DNA from: Dehalococcoidia bacterium
GTDB taxonomy: Bacteria > Chloroflexota > Dehalococcoidia > SAR202 > UBA826
Length of the DNA stretch: 6,725 nucleotides
Direction of reading: 5' to 3'
Assembly (NCBI GenBank): GCA_012965485.1
Contig: DTSF01000332.1
Location: forward strand, 1 to 6,725
A program made the translations under genes and the position numbers. The notes beneath the pieces were generated by a model. It made no database searches. It saw only the letters and a program-made list of their open reading frames with translations, and had not been told where the DNA came from. Position 1 is the first letter of the stretch; every line of letters begins with the position of its first letter. This document shows positions 1-5,215 of this stretch, in pieces.

Positions 1-1
1 A

Positions 2-349
2 CATCTGCAAGGTAGTACTGTTTTAGGAGATATTTTGAAAGGATCTGACCTCCATGCTAAAGATGTGTTTATGCAGTGGCACGGTGGGTTACCAACGGTT
101 AATTTGGGCGATGATACGGTGAATTCCATGTCCCAGATTGAGTGGAGATCTGTCGTGAGCGGAGATCGATGGAAACTAAACCTCAGCAGAGGAGACCAGT
201 GTGAGCTTTTTGATTTGAATTCAGATCCCTTTGAGAAGGTCAATTTATTTGATTGCGACGACCAAAAAGATCGCATCAGAGAAATGACTGCCCGTATCAG
301 AGGTTGGCAAATTGCTACAGGTGACGATTTGGTTTTACCCGCTGTGTAG
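2..349 (+). CDS. Sulfatase, C-terminal part (5' end outside window)
   Basis: The reading frame is open from the first bases of the window to a TAG at 347-349, giving about 115 residues of a longer protein. The tail matches the C-terminal subdomain of type I sulfatases (alkaline-phosphatase superfamily). It has a strand resembling VFMQWHGG, then RSVVSGDRWKLNL, then the hallmark ELFDLNSDPFEKVNL (usual form ELYDLxxDPxExxNL), and it closes with a helix ending RIRGWQIATGD, a common sulfatase ending. These enzymes hydrolyse sulfate esters using a formylglycine made from Cys or Ser in a C/SxPxR motif. That motif and the metal ligands lie upstream of the window, so activity cannot be judged. A TTG at 35 is an internal codon, not the start. 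The 38-nt gap to the next ribosome site and start suggests the monooxygenase relic downstream was once co-transcribed. Confidence 0.85.
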   Translation, partial: HLQGSTVLGDILKGSDLHAKDVFMQWHGGLPTVNLGDDTVNSMSQIEWRSVVSGDRWKLNLSRGDQCELFDLNSDPFEKVNLFDCDDQKDRIREMTARIRGWQIATGDDLVLPAV

Positions 350-374
350 CTCCGGCCAGTTTTGTGATTTAAAG

Positions 375-380
375 AAGGAG
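375..380 (+). promoter_or_regulatory. Ribosome binding site of the monooxygenase relic
   Basis: AAGGAG ends 7 nt before the TTG at 388. It supports TTG as the original start and shows that the initiation region survived although the coding region did not. Confidence 0.55.
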
Positions 381-387
381 ATTTACA

Positions 388-548
388 TTGAAATTAGGAC
401 TCCTTATTGGAGGTGCCGGGTCACCAGCACTCTACAGGAACAAATCCCCCAAATCGTTGAAGCTGAGAAGGCAGGGTTCGATAACTTATGGCCTGCCCAC
501 ATAATGGATATTGATACTATGACTATGCTAAGCCTAGCAACTGATTGA
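388..548 (+). pseudogene. Luciferase-like (flavin/F420) monooxygenase, frameshifted N-terminal remnant
   Basis: A strong AAGGAG (375-380) lies 7 nt before a TTG at 388. Translation from it begins MKLGLLIGGAGSP, the first beta strand of bacterial luciferase-like monooxygenases. After about 13 residues the similarity jumps to another frame, where TLQEQIPQIVEAEKAGFDNLWPAHIMDIDTMTMLSLA continues the family pattern (helix 1 with xxAExxGFDxxWxAHI, then the D-x-x-T strand) until a TGA at 546-548. The break falls near 426-429 and fits loss of one base. Reading straight from the TTG instead meets a TAA after 38 residues. Members of the family are about 280-350 residues. Here only about 50 family-like residues remain and nothing in the next 110 nt resembles the rest. 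This is therefore a relic of a larger gene, probably once in an operon with the sulfatase. A sequencing error could explain the frameshift but not the missing remainder. Confidence 0.7.
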
Positions 549-648
549 GTAGCTAGATAAAAGGGATCGGCATAAATTTATCTCCGGTTTGAACTAGTAC
601 TCTCGGCAATATTAGAATGATTATCATGCCAAGAAATAGCAACCTTTC

Positions 649-654
649 GGAGGG
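649..654 (+). promoter_or_regulatory. Ribosome binding site deciding the DinB-like start
   Basis: GGAGGG stands 4 nt before ATG 659. The spacing is short but the match is strong. The earlier ATG at 617 has none, so 659 is preferred. Confidence 0.55.
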
Positions 655-658
655 TTCA

Positions 659-1198
659 ATGGAGTTACTAGAGTTCGCAACTGAAATGTTGGAGGAATAC
701 CACAGCCGACTGTATACATACTTGGATGGGCTGACTACCGAGGAGCTCAACTGGCGTCCAAACAGTTCCGCTAATTCCATCGCCTTTATCGTATGGCACA
801 CTGCCAGGGTTGAAGACCGCTGGTTTCAGCTGTTCTGCCAGGGCAAATCCGACCTTTGGGTTGAGGGACGGTGGTTCGACAAACTTGGCATGGATGAAAA
901 GCAACCAGTGGCCAGATATAAACCCAAGGAACTGGAAGATTTCCCAATACTGACGATGGATGAACTGAAGTCATACTTTGAGGCCGTAAGGTCAGAAACT
1001 CAAAAATATCTAGTAAACATCGGCCCGGGGGAGCTAGAAAAGGCTCCTGGTAGGTCACCTTTTCCTGAGTCATCGTCAGCCAGTCCATTTGCGGAATTCA
1101 CAATCCAACGGATGTTCCGCCAATTGATTCAAGAAGAGATTCAGCATCTAGGCCAAGTGGGAATGTTGCGAGGCCTTCAGCGAGGTCTGGATAAGTAA
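659..1198 (+). CDS. DinB/DUF664-like four-helix protein
   Basis: A 179-residue protein with the DinB/YfiT fold (DUF664-like branch). The N-terminal helix is followed by LNWRPNSSANSIAFIVWHTARVEDRW (about 30-55), the characteristic WRPxxxxNSIxxxxWHxARVEDxW block. The C-terminal block QLIQEEIQHLGQVGMLRGL (about 155-173) corresponds to the usual ExxxHxGQxxxLRG. His47 and His163 are the likely metal ligands, with Glu159 where many relatives carry another ligand. The family includes metal-dependent thiol transferases and many proteins of unknown role, so no substrate is assigned. ATG at 659 was chosen because GGAGGG lies 4 nt upstream and the length then matches the family. An in-frame ATG at 617 has no ribosome site and would add 14 residues outside the domain. 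The gene follows the monooxygenase relic on the same strand and converges, 18 nt away, on a small minus-strand gene. Confidence 0.85.
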   Translation: MELLEFATEMLEEYHSRLYTYLDGLTTEELNWRPNSSANSIAFIVWHTARVEDRWFQLFCQGKSDLWVEGRWFDKLGMDEKQPVARYKPKELEDFPILTMDELKSYFEAVRSETQKYLVNIGPGELEKAPGRSPFPESSSASPFAEFTIQRMFRQLIQEEIQHLGQVGMLRGLQRGLDK

Positions 1199-1216
1199 AA
1201 CGGGAAGATATATTTC

Positions 1217-1348
1217 TCAGCGATGATGATGACCGGTTCGCCTCTTCAATCCGTTACGCTTACTCGATTTTTTATTCTCATTAAGACGTTTCACGAATTC
1301 CGCCGTCGTTTCCTCTCGTTTTTCCCGCTTTGGTTTGGATCTGGCCAT
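1217..1348 (-). CDS. Small basic protein of unknown function (43 aa)
   Basis: A 43-residue protein that begins MARSKPKREKREETTAEF and ends KRRTGHHHR. It has 16 Lys/Arg and 3 His against 5 Glu, no hydrophobic segment and no Cys. Residues about 9-25 could form one amphipathic helix, flanked by basic tails. The start is well supported: GGAGGG precedes the ATG by 6 nt on the minus strand, and extending the frame upstream adds residues unlike a protein. I do not recognise the family. Its composition recalls small ribosome- or nucleic-acid-associated proteins, and the C-terminal HHHR could bind metal, but both are guesses. It faces the DinB-like gene tail to tail (18-nt gap) and diverges from the DUF3303-like gene across 133 nt, so it has its own promoter region. 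Being short it could be spurious, but the ribosome site and biased composition argue that it is real. Confidence 0.6.
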   Translation of the reverse strand: MARSKPKREKREETTAEFVKRLNENKKSSKRNGLKRRTGHHHR

Positions 1349-1354
1349 AATCGT

Positions 1355-1360
1355 CCCTCC
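1355..1360 (-). promoter_or_regulatory. Ribosome binding site of the small basic protein
   Basis: On the minus strand GGAGGG is followed by a 6-nt spacer and ATG at 1348. It is the main evidence for the gene and its start. Confidence 0.6.
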
Positions 1361-1448
1361 GTTTTGTGGACAAGATTGAGTGTACTTACCGCTGGAGACT
1401 CGAGTTCTGCCTGCGCTGCTTTTGGAATACTTAAAACCTTTCATACAT

Positions 1449-1454
1449 TATAGT
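1449..1454 (+). promoter_or_regulatory. Possible -10 element of the DUF3303-like gene at 1482
   Basis: TATAGT lies 27 nt before the ATG in an AT-rich stretch. No convincing -35 stands at 16-18 nt. The second DUF3303-like gene (start 6632, minus) carries the same TATAGT hexamer 34 nt upstream, which slightly strengthens the call. Confidence 0.3.
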
Positions 1455-1470
1455 CTGTTAAAGATAGATT

Positions 1471-1475
1471 GGAGG
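1471..1475 (+). promoter_or_regulatory. Ribosome binding site deciding the 1482 start
   Basis: GGAGG precedes ATG 1482 by 6 nt. The same frame is open further upstream to about 1380 but has no family-like residues there, so 1482 is taken as the start. Confidence 0.65.
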
Positions 1476-1481
1476 AAAAAT

Positions 1482-1796
1482 ATGCTATTCCATGTAACCG
1501 CAACCCATTCCGCCGACAACTGCCCTGGCTACAACCGAGAGTTGATGCCCCCTATGCTGGAAGCTATCGAAGGCTCCGGTGACCTGGCTACCGAACTGGG
1601 GATTAAGGTCCATTTTATGGTTAGCGCCGCTCCCAAGCATGTGTCGTACATACTTTTGGAAACCGAAGATAGTTCACGAATACCGTTATGGGCAAACTCG
1701 TTTCCTTATAAACAGGAATTCGACATCAACCCAGTAATGCATGAAGAGAGGATGGCAGCGATGGCCAGAGAGATGATGGCCGGGCAGCAATCCTAA
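1482..1796 (+). CDS. DUF3303-like small protein (104 aa), copy 1
   Basis: A 104-residue cytosolic protein without signal peptide or membrane segment. It begins MLFHVTATHSADNC and contains a second strand GIKVHFMVSAAPKHVSYILLE (about 40-60) and FDINPV near 80-85. This layout fits small dimeric ferredoxin-like proteins of the DUF3303 type, whose pattern is MxFxVxxxH..., a central strand, an E-x-x-D segment, then a strand ending in PV. No enzymatic role is established for these. His4, His9, Cys14 and His53 have counterparts (4, 9, 14 and 49) in the second copy at 6632-6339, so they may form a ligand site; this is inference. A Met/Ala-rich C-terminal helix (about 87-101) is absent from the other copy. 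It diverges from the small basic gene and converges on the hydrolase across a 163-nt gap. Confident as a gene, moderate on family. Confidence 0.75.
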   Translation: MLFHVTATHSADNCPGYNRELMPPMLEAIEGSGDLATELGIKVHFMVSAAPKHVSYILLETEDSSRIPLWANSFPYKQEFDINPVMHEERMAAMAREMMAGQQS

Positions 1797-1846
1797 ACTT
1801 AGGCCAGCTTCACATAGTTGAAGAGGCAACAGCTAAATTCGTGGGT

Positions 1847-1860
1847 CCTTTTTTGAAAGG
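1847..1860. terminator. Weak hairpin in the convergent gap 1797-1959
   Basis: CCTTT and AAAGG can form a 5-bp stem around a 4-nt loop between the ends of the DUF3303-like gene and the hydrolase. A second 5-bp hairpin (CTTCA/TGAAG) lies at 1808-1823. Neither is followed by a T run, so termination here is only a possibility. The rest of the gap shows nothing recognisable. Confidence 0.2.
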
Positions 1861-1959
1861 TTAGCCTTCTAGGACTGCATTCAACTTCTCTGAAGATTCT
1901 CTGTGCATATCTTGGTTGAGGTGGCTGACGGTAAGGTGATGTGTGTCGTTTAGAGCAAA

Positions 1960-2718
1960 CTACGGACTTATATCTGGTTCGTGTTTCTTAAGGAACCTAC
2001 GAGCGTGTTTTACAGCTTCATCTATATTCTTTGGAGTATCTTTCCACGGGAAAATCGTTGTTTCTGCATTAGGAGCTAGTTCTGCTACTTCCATAGCAGT
2101 TTCATAAGGGTGAGCAGGAATATTATCAGGAGCTATCAAAAGCGGTGTTTGAAGTGACCGGACAAAATCACGTGAGACTGTGAACACAAAGTCGGCGCGG
2201 TTGGTGTACATATTTGTGAGAAAATCATGAACCTTATCCATGGTAATGTCTGGAGCCATTTCGCATAGAGGTGGCCCCCAGCGTTCAGTGTTGGTTTGAT
2301 AGAAAATATCTGGATGCTCGGAAGTAAATCCACTTGGTTGCATTAAGGCAGCGGCAGGGATTCGGCCCGGGGCCAATCTTAAGAGGTTGTGAATCATAGG
2401 TCCCCCAATGCAAAATCCCATCACCAAGAATTCCTGAATACCAAGATGATCCATAAGGCCTAGTTGGTCGTCTGAGTAAGCATCCCATGGCCGATCGATT
2501 TCCAGTGGTCCACTGGACTGGCCAGAATCGGCATTTCTCAAATCAGCAGCGATACAACGAAAGTCATTTTTATACGTATTCATTGGATTGAATGGAACAG
2601 AGGTATCTAAGGAAGCGATCGAGGAATTAAGACCTCCTCCGGGGATAATCATTAAGGGAAATCCAGACCCAACCTCTTCATAGAAGATACTGACCGGTCC
2701 TCTTTCATAAAAAGGCAT
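1960..2718 (-). CDS. Alpha/beta hydrolase with Cys nucleophile elbow
   Basis: A 252-residue alpha/beta-hydrolase-fold protein. Visible elements are the oxyanion loop strand PLMIIPGGG (21-29), the strand and turn CIAADLRNADSGQS (55-68), the nucleophile elbow VMGFCIGGP (99-107), and a late strand TPLLIAPDNIPAHP (191-204). The elbow carries Cys103 where esterases and epoxide hydrolases have Ser or Asp; dienelactone hydrolases also use G-x-C-x-G, but their overall pattern differs. Asp198 sits where the catalytic acid is often found. The segment that usually ends in GH(x)P reads PWKDTPKN (224-231), so no His stands in the standard place. The substrate is unknown and the enzyme may not use a classical triad. 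AGGAGG 5 nt before ATG 2718 fixes the start; a longer frame to 2757 adds a hydrophobic stretch with no ribosome site. It lies 297 nt downstream of sfsA on the same strand and probably has its own promoter. Confidence 0.85.
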   Translation of the reverse strand: MPFYERGPVSIFYEEVGSGFPLMIIPGGGLNSSIASLDTSVPFNPMNTYKNDFRCIAADLRNADSGQSSGPLEIDRPWDAYSDDQLGLMDHLGIQEFLVMGFCIGGPMIHNLLRLAPGRIPAAALMQPSGFTSEHPDIFYQTNTERWGPPLCEMAPDITMDKVHDFLTNMYTNRADFVFTVSRDFVRSLQTPLLIAPDNIPAHPYETAMEVAELAPNAETTIFPWKDTPKNIDEAVKHARRFLKKHEPDISP

Positions 2719-2806
2719 GATTTCCTCCTGTATTTGAAATACCACCACAAAAATCACAGTGGAGGCAAAACCTAAGATTACTGTATATCTCGTTTCGGAT
2801 CAGCAT
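2705..2806 (-). CDS. Possible upstream ORF / leader peptide (33 aa) overlapping the hydrolase start
   Basis: On the minus strand GGAGG stands 4 nt before an ATG at 2806. This opens a 33-codon frame ending in TGA at 2705-2707, 14 nt inside the hydrolase and in a different frame. The predicted peptide starts MLIRNEIYSNL and has a Cys cluster CLHCDFCGG (residues 14-22, C-x2-C-x2-C). The overlap geometry would allow translational coupling or attenuation of the hydrolase. I recognise no family, and a frame of this length arises easily by chance. Only the ribosome site, the overlap and the Cys cluster speak for it. Confidence 0.25.
   Translation of the reverse strand: MLIRNEIYSNLRFCLHCDFCGGISNTGGNHAFL
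2724..2729 (-). promoter_or_regulatory. Ribosome binding site deciding the hydrolase start
   Basis: On the minus strand AGGAGG is followed by a 5-nt spacer and ATG 2718. The site lies inside the possible upstream ORF (2806-2705), so ribosomes translating that ORF would pass over it. Confidence 0.65.
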
Positions 2807-2833
2807 ATATCCTCCACATTTTTCACAGCTTCT

Positions 2834-2839
2834 ATAATA
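2834..2839 (-). promoter_or_regulatory. Possible -10 element for the hydrolase transcript
   Basis: TATTAT on the minus strand lies 115 nt before the hydrolase ATG and 27 nt before the upstream ORF. The matching -35 position (ATGTGA at 17 nt) is weak and overlaps the dyad at 2855-2877, which would let a bound regulator interfere with it. Confidence 0.25.
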
Positions 2840-2854
2840 AATCATTCAATGCTC

Positions 2855-2877
2855 TCTCACATGGAGATATCGTGAGA
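2855..2877. promoter_or_regulatory. Inverted repeat TCTCAC-N11-GTGAGA, candidate operator
   Basis: Two perfect 6-nt arms are separated by 11 nt, with half-site centres 17 nt apart. It sits at the -35 position of the possible hydrolase promoter. The geometry suits a dimeric regulator, but 6-nt arms can occur by chance and no regulator gene is in the window. Confidence 0.25.
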
Positions 2878-2936
2878 TACCAACTCAAATCACTGACCTA
2901 GGAACTACTTCTTATATTGAAAGTTGCGCAGTTTTG

Positions 2937-2961
2937 CAAGGCAGTAGAGTTGTCTGCCTTG
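2937..2961 (-). terminator. 8-bp hairpin downstream of sfsA
   Basis: CAAGGCAG and CTGCCTTG form a perfect 8-bp stem with a 9-nt loop, starting 55 nt after the sfsA stop in the minus-strand transcript. It is the strongest hairpin in the window. The sequence after it (CAAAACTG) has no U tract, so it is not a classical intrinsic terminator; it could protect an mRNA 3' end or act as a partial terminator. Confidence 0.4.
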
Positions 2962-3015
2962 GAAAGAAGATAAGTCCGATGCACTGATATTAGATAGGTG
3001 AAGCAGACGGGTTCT

Positions 3016-4173
3016 TTATACCTCGTGAAAATGGGGCCTGCTAAATCGAAAGCTACTAAGTAGCAGTTGAAAGGATTTAGATAGGTACGGATCTGATGAA
3101 CTATAAAATAAGTGTGTTGCTTGGCTAGAGTCAGAGGCGCCAAATCCAGGAATGCTAGGAGCGAATATTTTTTCCAGAGCAACTACCAATGGTGTTTCTA
3201 TGTTGTGGGGCGTTCGGATTGGATAAGCTTTCACGGTACCTGCTATCTGGCGAAGAAAATCCACGTGCCAGTGAAGCCTCTTTCTTTTGCGGAGGTGCCG
3301 AGTTACTCTTGCGGATAGACCGTTCATTCCGGATCCCACGTAAAGATAGTACCCGGGGGTTATTTTTACTGTTCCGATTGAACCGATTGAAATAGCTTGA
3401 GTTTCCGATATATGCATTACCAAAATGTACGCTCCAGTATCTGCCATCCTGGTATCAAGGAATGTCCAAGGTATTTCAAGCAGTTTTACACGGTCACTTA
3501 ACTCAAGATTGGACTTCCACTTAATTTCAATTGGAATGATGCTGAGGTAATCTTTTAAAGATAATAAGGTCTGCGAAAATACCAGATCTGTGTGGTAATC
3601 CGGCATAAATATATCATCACCTGACCCTTGAGAAATAAATAATACGGTGGACTTAATTCCCGATTGATTTAGTTGTGATAATTCGTTTAAGTGCCGAGTC
3701 CCTCTTTTTGTAATTGCATCTGGAAACATCGAGATACCATTGGAACTTAAAGTGACCGATTTGACTTCTAGCAGGAATTTCTGGTCGTTTTCCTGCATAA
3801 GAAAATCAAAACGATTCTTACCTACATGAAATTCTTCACTCACAATCTCTGATTTTTCAAGGGTGGGAATGAGTTTTTTCTTCAATAAATATCTAGCTAA
3901 GGTATTAGTTTGTTGAGTGTTTAGCCCTATGTACGAATTATCAGTCAGCACAGCACTGGCGGAGTAACGTAGTTTTCTGGAAGCGTCATCATCCACCTTC
4001 TCAATAAGAAGGTCCGCACCTGGTAACAACAATTCCCCCAGCCTACCTGGATTAGCCATGTAGACCTCAATTTCACCGACATTTTCTTGGTAGCATCTGA
4101 TGACAAACCTATTAACCCTGGCGAGAAATTTGGCCGCTATCGGTGTATGTGAAGCAAGCTTTGGGGGATGCAT
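3016..4173 (-). CDS. sfsA: SfsA nuclease fused to a COG1833/DUF123 GIY-YIG-type domain
   Basis: A 385-residue two-domain protein. Residues about 10-235 match SfsA (sugar fermentation stimulation protein A, now regarded as a DNA/RNA nuclease of PD-(D/E)xK type). Matching blocks are FLARVNRFVIRC (16-27), ANPGRLGELLLPGA (40-53), the catalytic series RFDF with Asp123 and LLEVKSVTL with Glu136 and Lys138, then MFPDAITKRGTRHLNEL (149-165). Residues about 245-358 match DUF123/COG1833, grouped with GIY-YIG nucleases: GAYILVM (247-253), GYYLYVGSG (274-282), RVTRHL (289-294), LHWHVDFL (300-307), Glu326 and FGASDSSQATHLFY (344-357). The last block usually carries Cys residues (GxSDCxC); here they are Ser/Gln. 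Both halves retain their main catalytic residues. ATG 4173 is the first start after an in-frame stop, has no clear ribosome site and gives the normal SfsA N-terminus, so initiation may be leaderless or coupled. It lies 77 nt after the SDR on the same strand. Confidence 0.9.
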   Translation of the reverse strand: MHPPKLASHTPIAAKFLARVNRFVIRCYQENVGEIEVYMANPGRLGELLLPGADLLIEKVDDDASRKLRYSASAVLTDNSYIGLNTQQTNTLARYLLKKKLIPTLEKSEIVSEEFHVGKNRFDFLMQENDQKFLLEVKSVTLSSNGISMFPDAITKRGTRHLNELSQLNQSGIKSTVLFISQGSGDDIFMPDYHTDLVFSQTLLSLKDYLSIIPIEIKWKSNLELSDRVKLLEIPWTFLDTRMADTGAYILVMHISETQAISIGSIGTVKITPGYYLYVGSGMNGLSARVTRHLRKRKRLHWHVDFLRQIAGTVKAYPIRTPHNIETPLVVALEKIFAPSIPGFGASDSSQATHLFYSSSDPYLSKSFQLLLSSFRFSRPHFHEV

Positions 4174-4245
4174 GAAATTTGGGTATTAAAGTCTCAAACT
4201 GTTACTCACGTGGTGTAAATAGATGTGATGAAATCAGATAGATTC

Positions 4246-4259
4246 AGTTTCTAGAAACT
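4246..4259. repeat. 14-bp perfect palindrome over the SDR stop codon
   Basis: AGTTTCTAGAAACT is its own reverse complement and includes the SDR stop codon (4251-4253). It lies 73 nt upstream of the sfsA start. It may be a protein-binding site or coincidence; about 0.4 such palindromes are expected by chance in a random sequence of this length. Confidence 0.3.
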
Positions 4260-5093
4260 TGGCTTGGTAGGATATGGGGTGAGCTGGAGTTCATGAGTCC
4301 AACACGATTTATCCTGGGTATGAAGGTAGTAAAAAGCTTCGGCGATCTTGACAGGATTTATTATCAATTCAGGGTTTTGCTGAGATCTTGGCATGGCTCT
4401 TGTCCCTGGAGAGTCGATAGTACCGTCAATGACTACATTGGCTACATGAACTCCAAATTCTGAATACTCTTCAGTGAGGACTTGAGCTAAAGTGCGCATC
4501 ATCACTCGAGGGTAATAAAGTGACTGCCCCGTCATTCGTTTTCTACCACGCAGTGATTGAGCATTATTGGAAAACAGGAAGGAACCTTGACCTCTTTCTC
4601 GCATTGCTGGCATTACTTCTTTAGCTACTAAAAATGGCCCGCGAACTGAGATGTGTTGCGCGGTCTCAAGCATTTCGAGTGGAATATGTTCAAGCAATTC
4701 TTTTTCAGGTGGAAGGTCCCGACCTTCAAGATAGCCTGCGTTGTAGATTAGAACTTCAGGGTCTCCGGCCTGTTCCCGTATTTGGGAAAATGCAGTTGAT
4801 ATCGAGTCGCTCGATACCAAATCTAGTTCGACAATCATGCTTTCGCCACCCTGGTCAACGATAGCCTCTTGAAGTTTAGAAGCATTTGACGCCGTACGGG
4901 TGGTTAGCACTACGAAGAAACCTTCCTGAGCGAATTTTTGCGCTATGGCGCCCCCTACACCCCAACGAACCCCTACCGGTAAATCACTATCGTCAAGATT
5001 GTCACCATGAACCAACCTTGTATTCCGTCCGTCAGATTGCCATTTGGATGTGGCTCCTATGACAACTGCTACGGGTCTATTGCTTGAGTTCAT
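4251..5093 (-). CDS. Atypical short-chain dehydrogenase/reductase with cofactor-loop insertion
   Basis: A 280-residue SDR-fold protein. The first strand VAVVIGATS (8-16) is separated from the glycine turn and helix GVGGAIAQKFAQEG (45-58) by about 28 extra residues rich in Asp and Gly; in ordinary SDRs TGxxxGxG is contiguous. Then come VVLTTR (61-66), ELDLVSSDSI (89-98, the usual D-x-x-D position), VLIYNAG (114-120, the NAG motif) and SFLFSNNA (171-178) with the catalytic-Ser position at 175. The expected YxxxK is replaced by SLYYPRVMMR (191-200): Arg196 aligns with the Lys, and Tyr193/194 are shifted by one or two places. The core therefore looks intact but the active site is remodelled, so oxidoreductase activity is uncertain. 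GAGGGA 7 nt before ATG 5093 supports the start. It diverges from the hydroxyacid dehydrogenase over 122 nt and is followed by sfsA. Confidence 0.85.
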   Translation of the reverse strand: MNSSNRPVAVVIGATSKWQSDGRNTRLVHGDNLDDSDLPVGVRWGVGGAIAQKFAQEGFFVVLTTRTASNASKLQEAIVDQGGESMIVELDLVSSDSISTAFSQIREQAGDPEVLIYNAGYLEGRDLPPEKELLEHIPLEMLETAQHISVRGPFLVAKEVMPAMRERGQGSFLFSNNAQSLRGRKRMTGQSLYYPRVMMRTLAQVLTEEYSEFGVHVANVVIDGTIDSPGTRAMPRSQQNPELIINPVKIAEAFYYLHTQDKSCWTHELQLTPYPTKPSF

Positions 5094-5126
5094 GTCAGAC
5101 TCCCTCAGTGTAAATGTTAACCGGCC

Positions 5127-5143
5127 CTGACTTCGTTAGTCAG
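5127..5143. promoter_or_regulatory. Inverted repeat CTGACT-N5-AGTCAG in the divergent promoter region
   Basis: Perfect 6-nt arms with a 5-nt spacer lie between the divergent SDR and hydroxyacid dehydrogenase starts, 34 nt from the SDR start. It is a candidate operator shared by both genes. A looser CCCA-TT-TGGG dyad lies at 5171-5180. No clear -35/-10 pair is seen for either gene. Confidence 0.3.
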
Positions 5144-5215
5144 AGCATCTCTACTAGGTGGTATCGTGTACCCATTTGGGACGCATTGTATCTGATCGCA
5201 AAGGAGTAACAATAA

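Noticed and set aside
473..484. GGGTTCGATAAC, resembling a tRNA T-loop
   Set aside because: No acceptor, D-arm or anticodon arm can be built around it, and it encodes the conserved GFDN of the monooxygenase relic.
617..658. Longer N-terminus for the DinB-like protein from ATG 617
   Set aside because: No ribosome site, and the added residues lie outside the fold; ATG 659 has GGAGGG.
553..1088. Several minus-strand open frames opposite the DinB-like gene
   Set aside because: They are antisense shadows of a well-supported gene, with no ribosome sites or recognisable motifs.
1223..1453. Plus-strand frame of 76 codons opposite the small basic gene
   Set aside because: Its translation is low-complexity Phe/Arg-rich antisense of the basic protein, and it has no ribosome site.
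2833..2838. Perfect TATAAT on the plus strand between hydrolase and sfsA
   Set aside because: No -35 lies at 16-18 nt and no plus-strand gene follows until 5216, so an antisense promoter is not supported beyond chance in AT-rich DNA.
2898..3182. Minus-strand 94-codon frame overlapping the end of sfsA
   Set aside because: Out of frame with sfsA; the overlapping portion is a shadow and no ribosome site precedes it.
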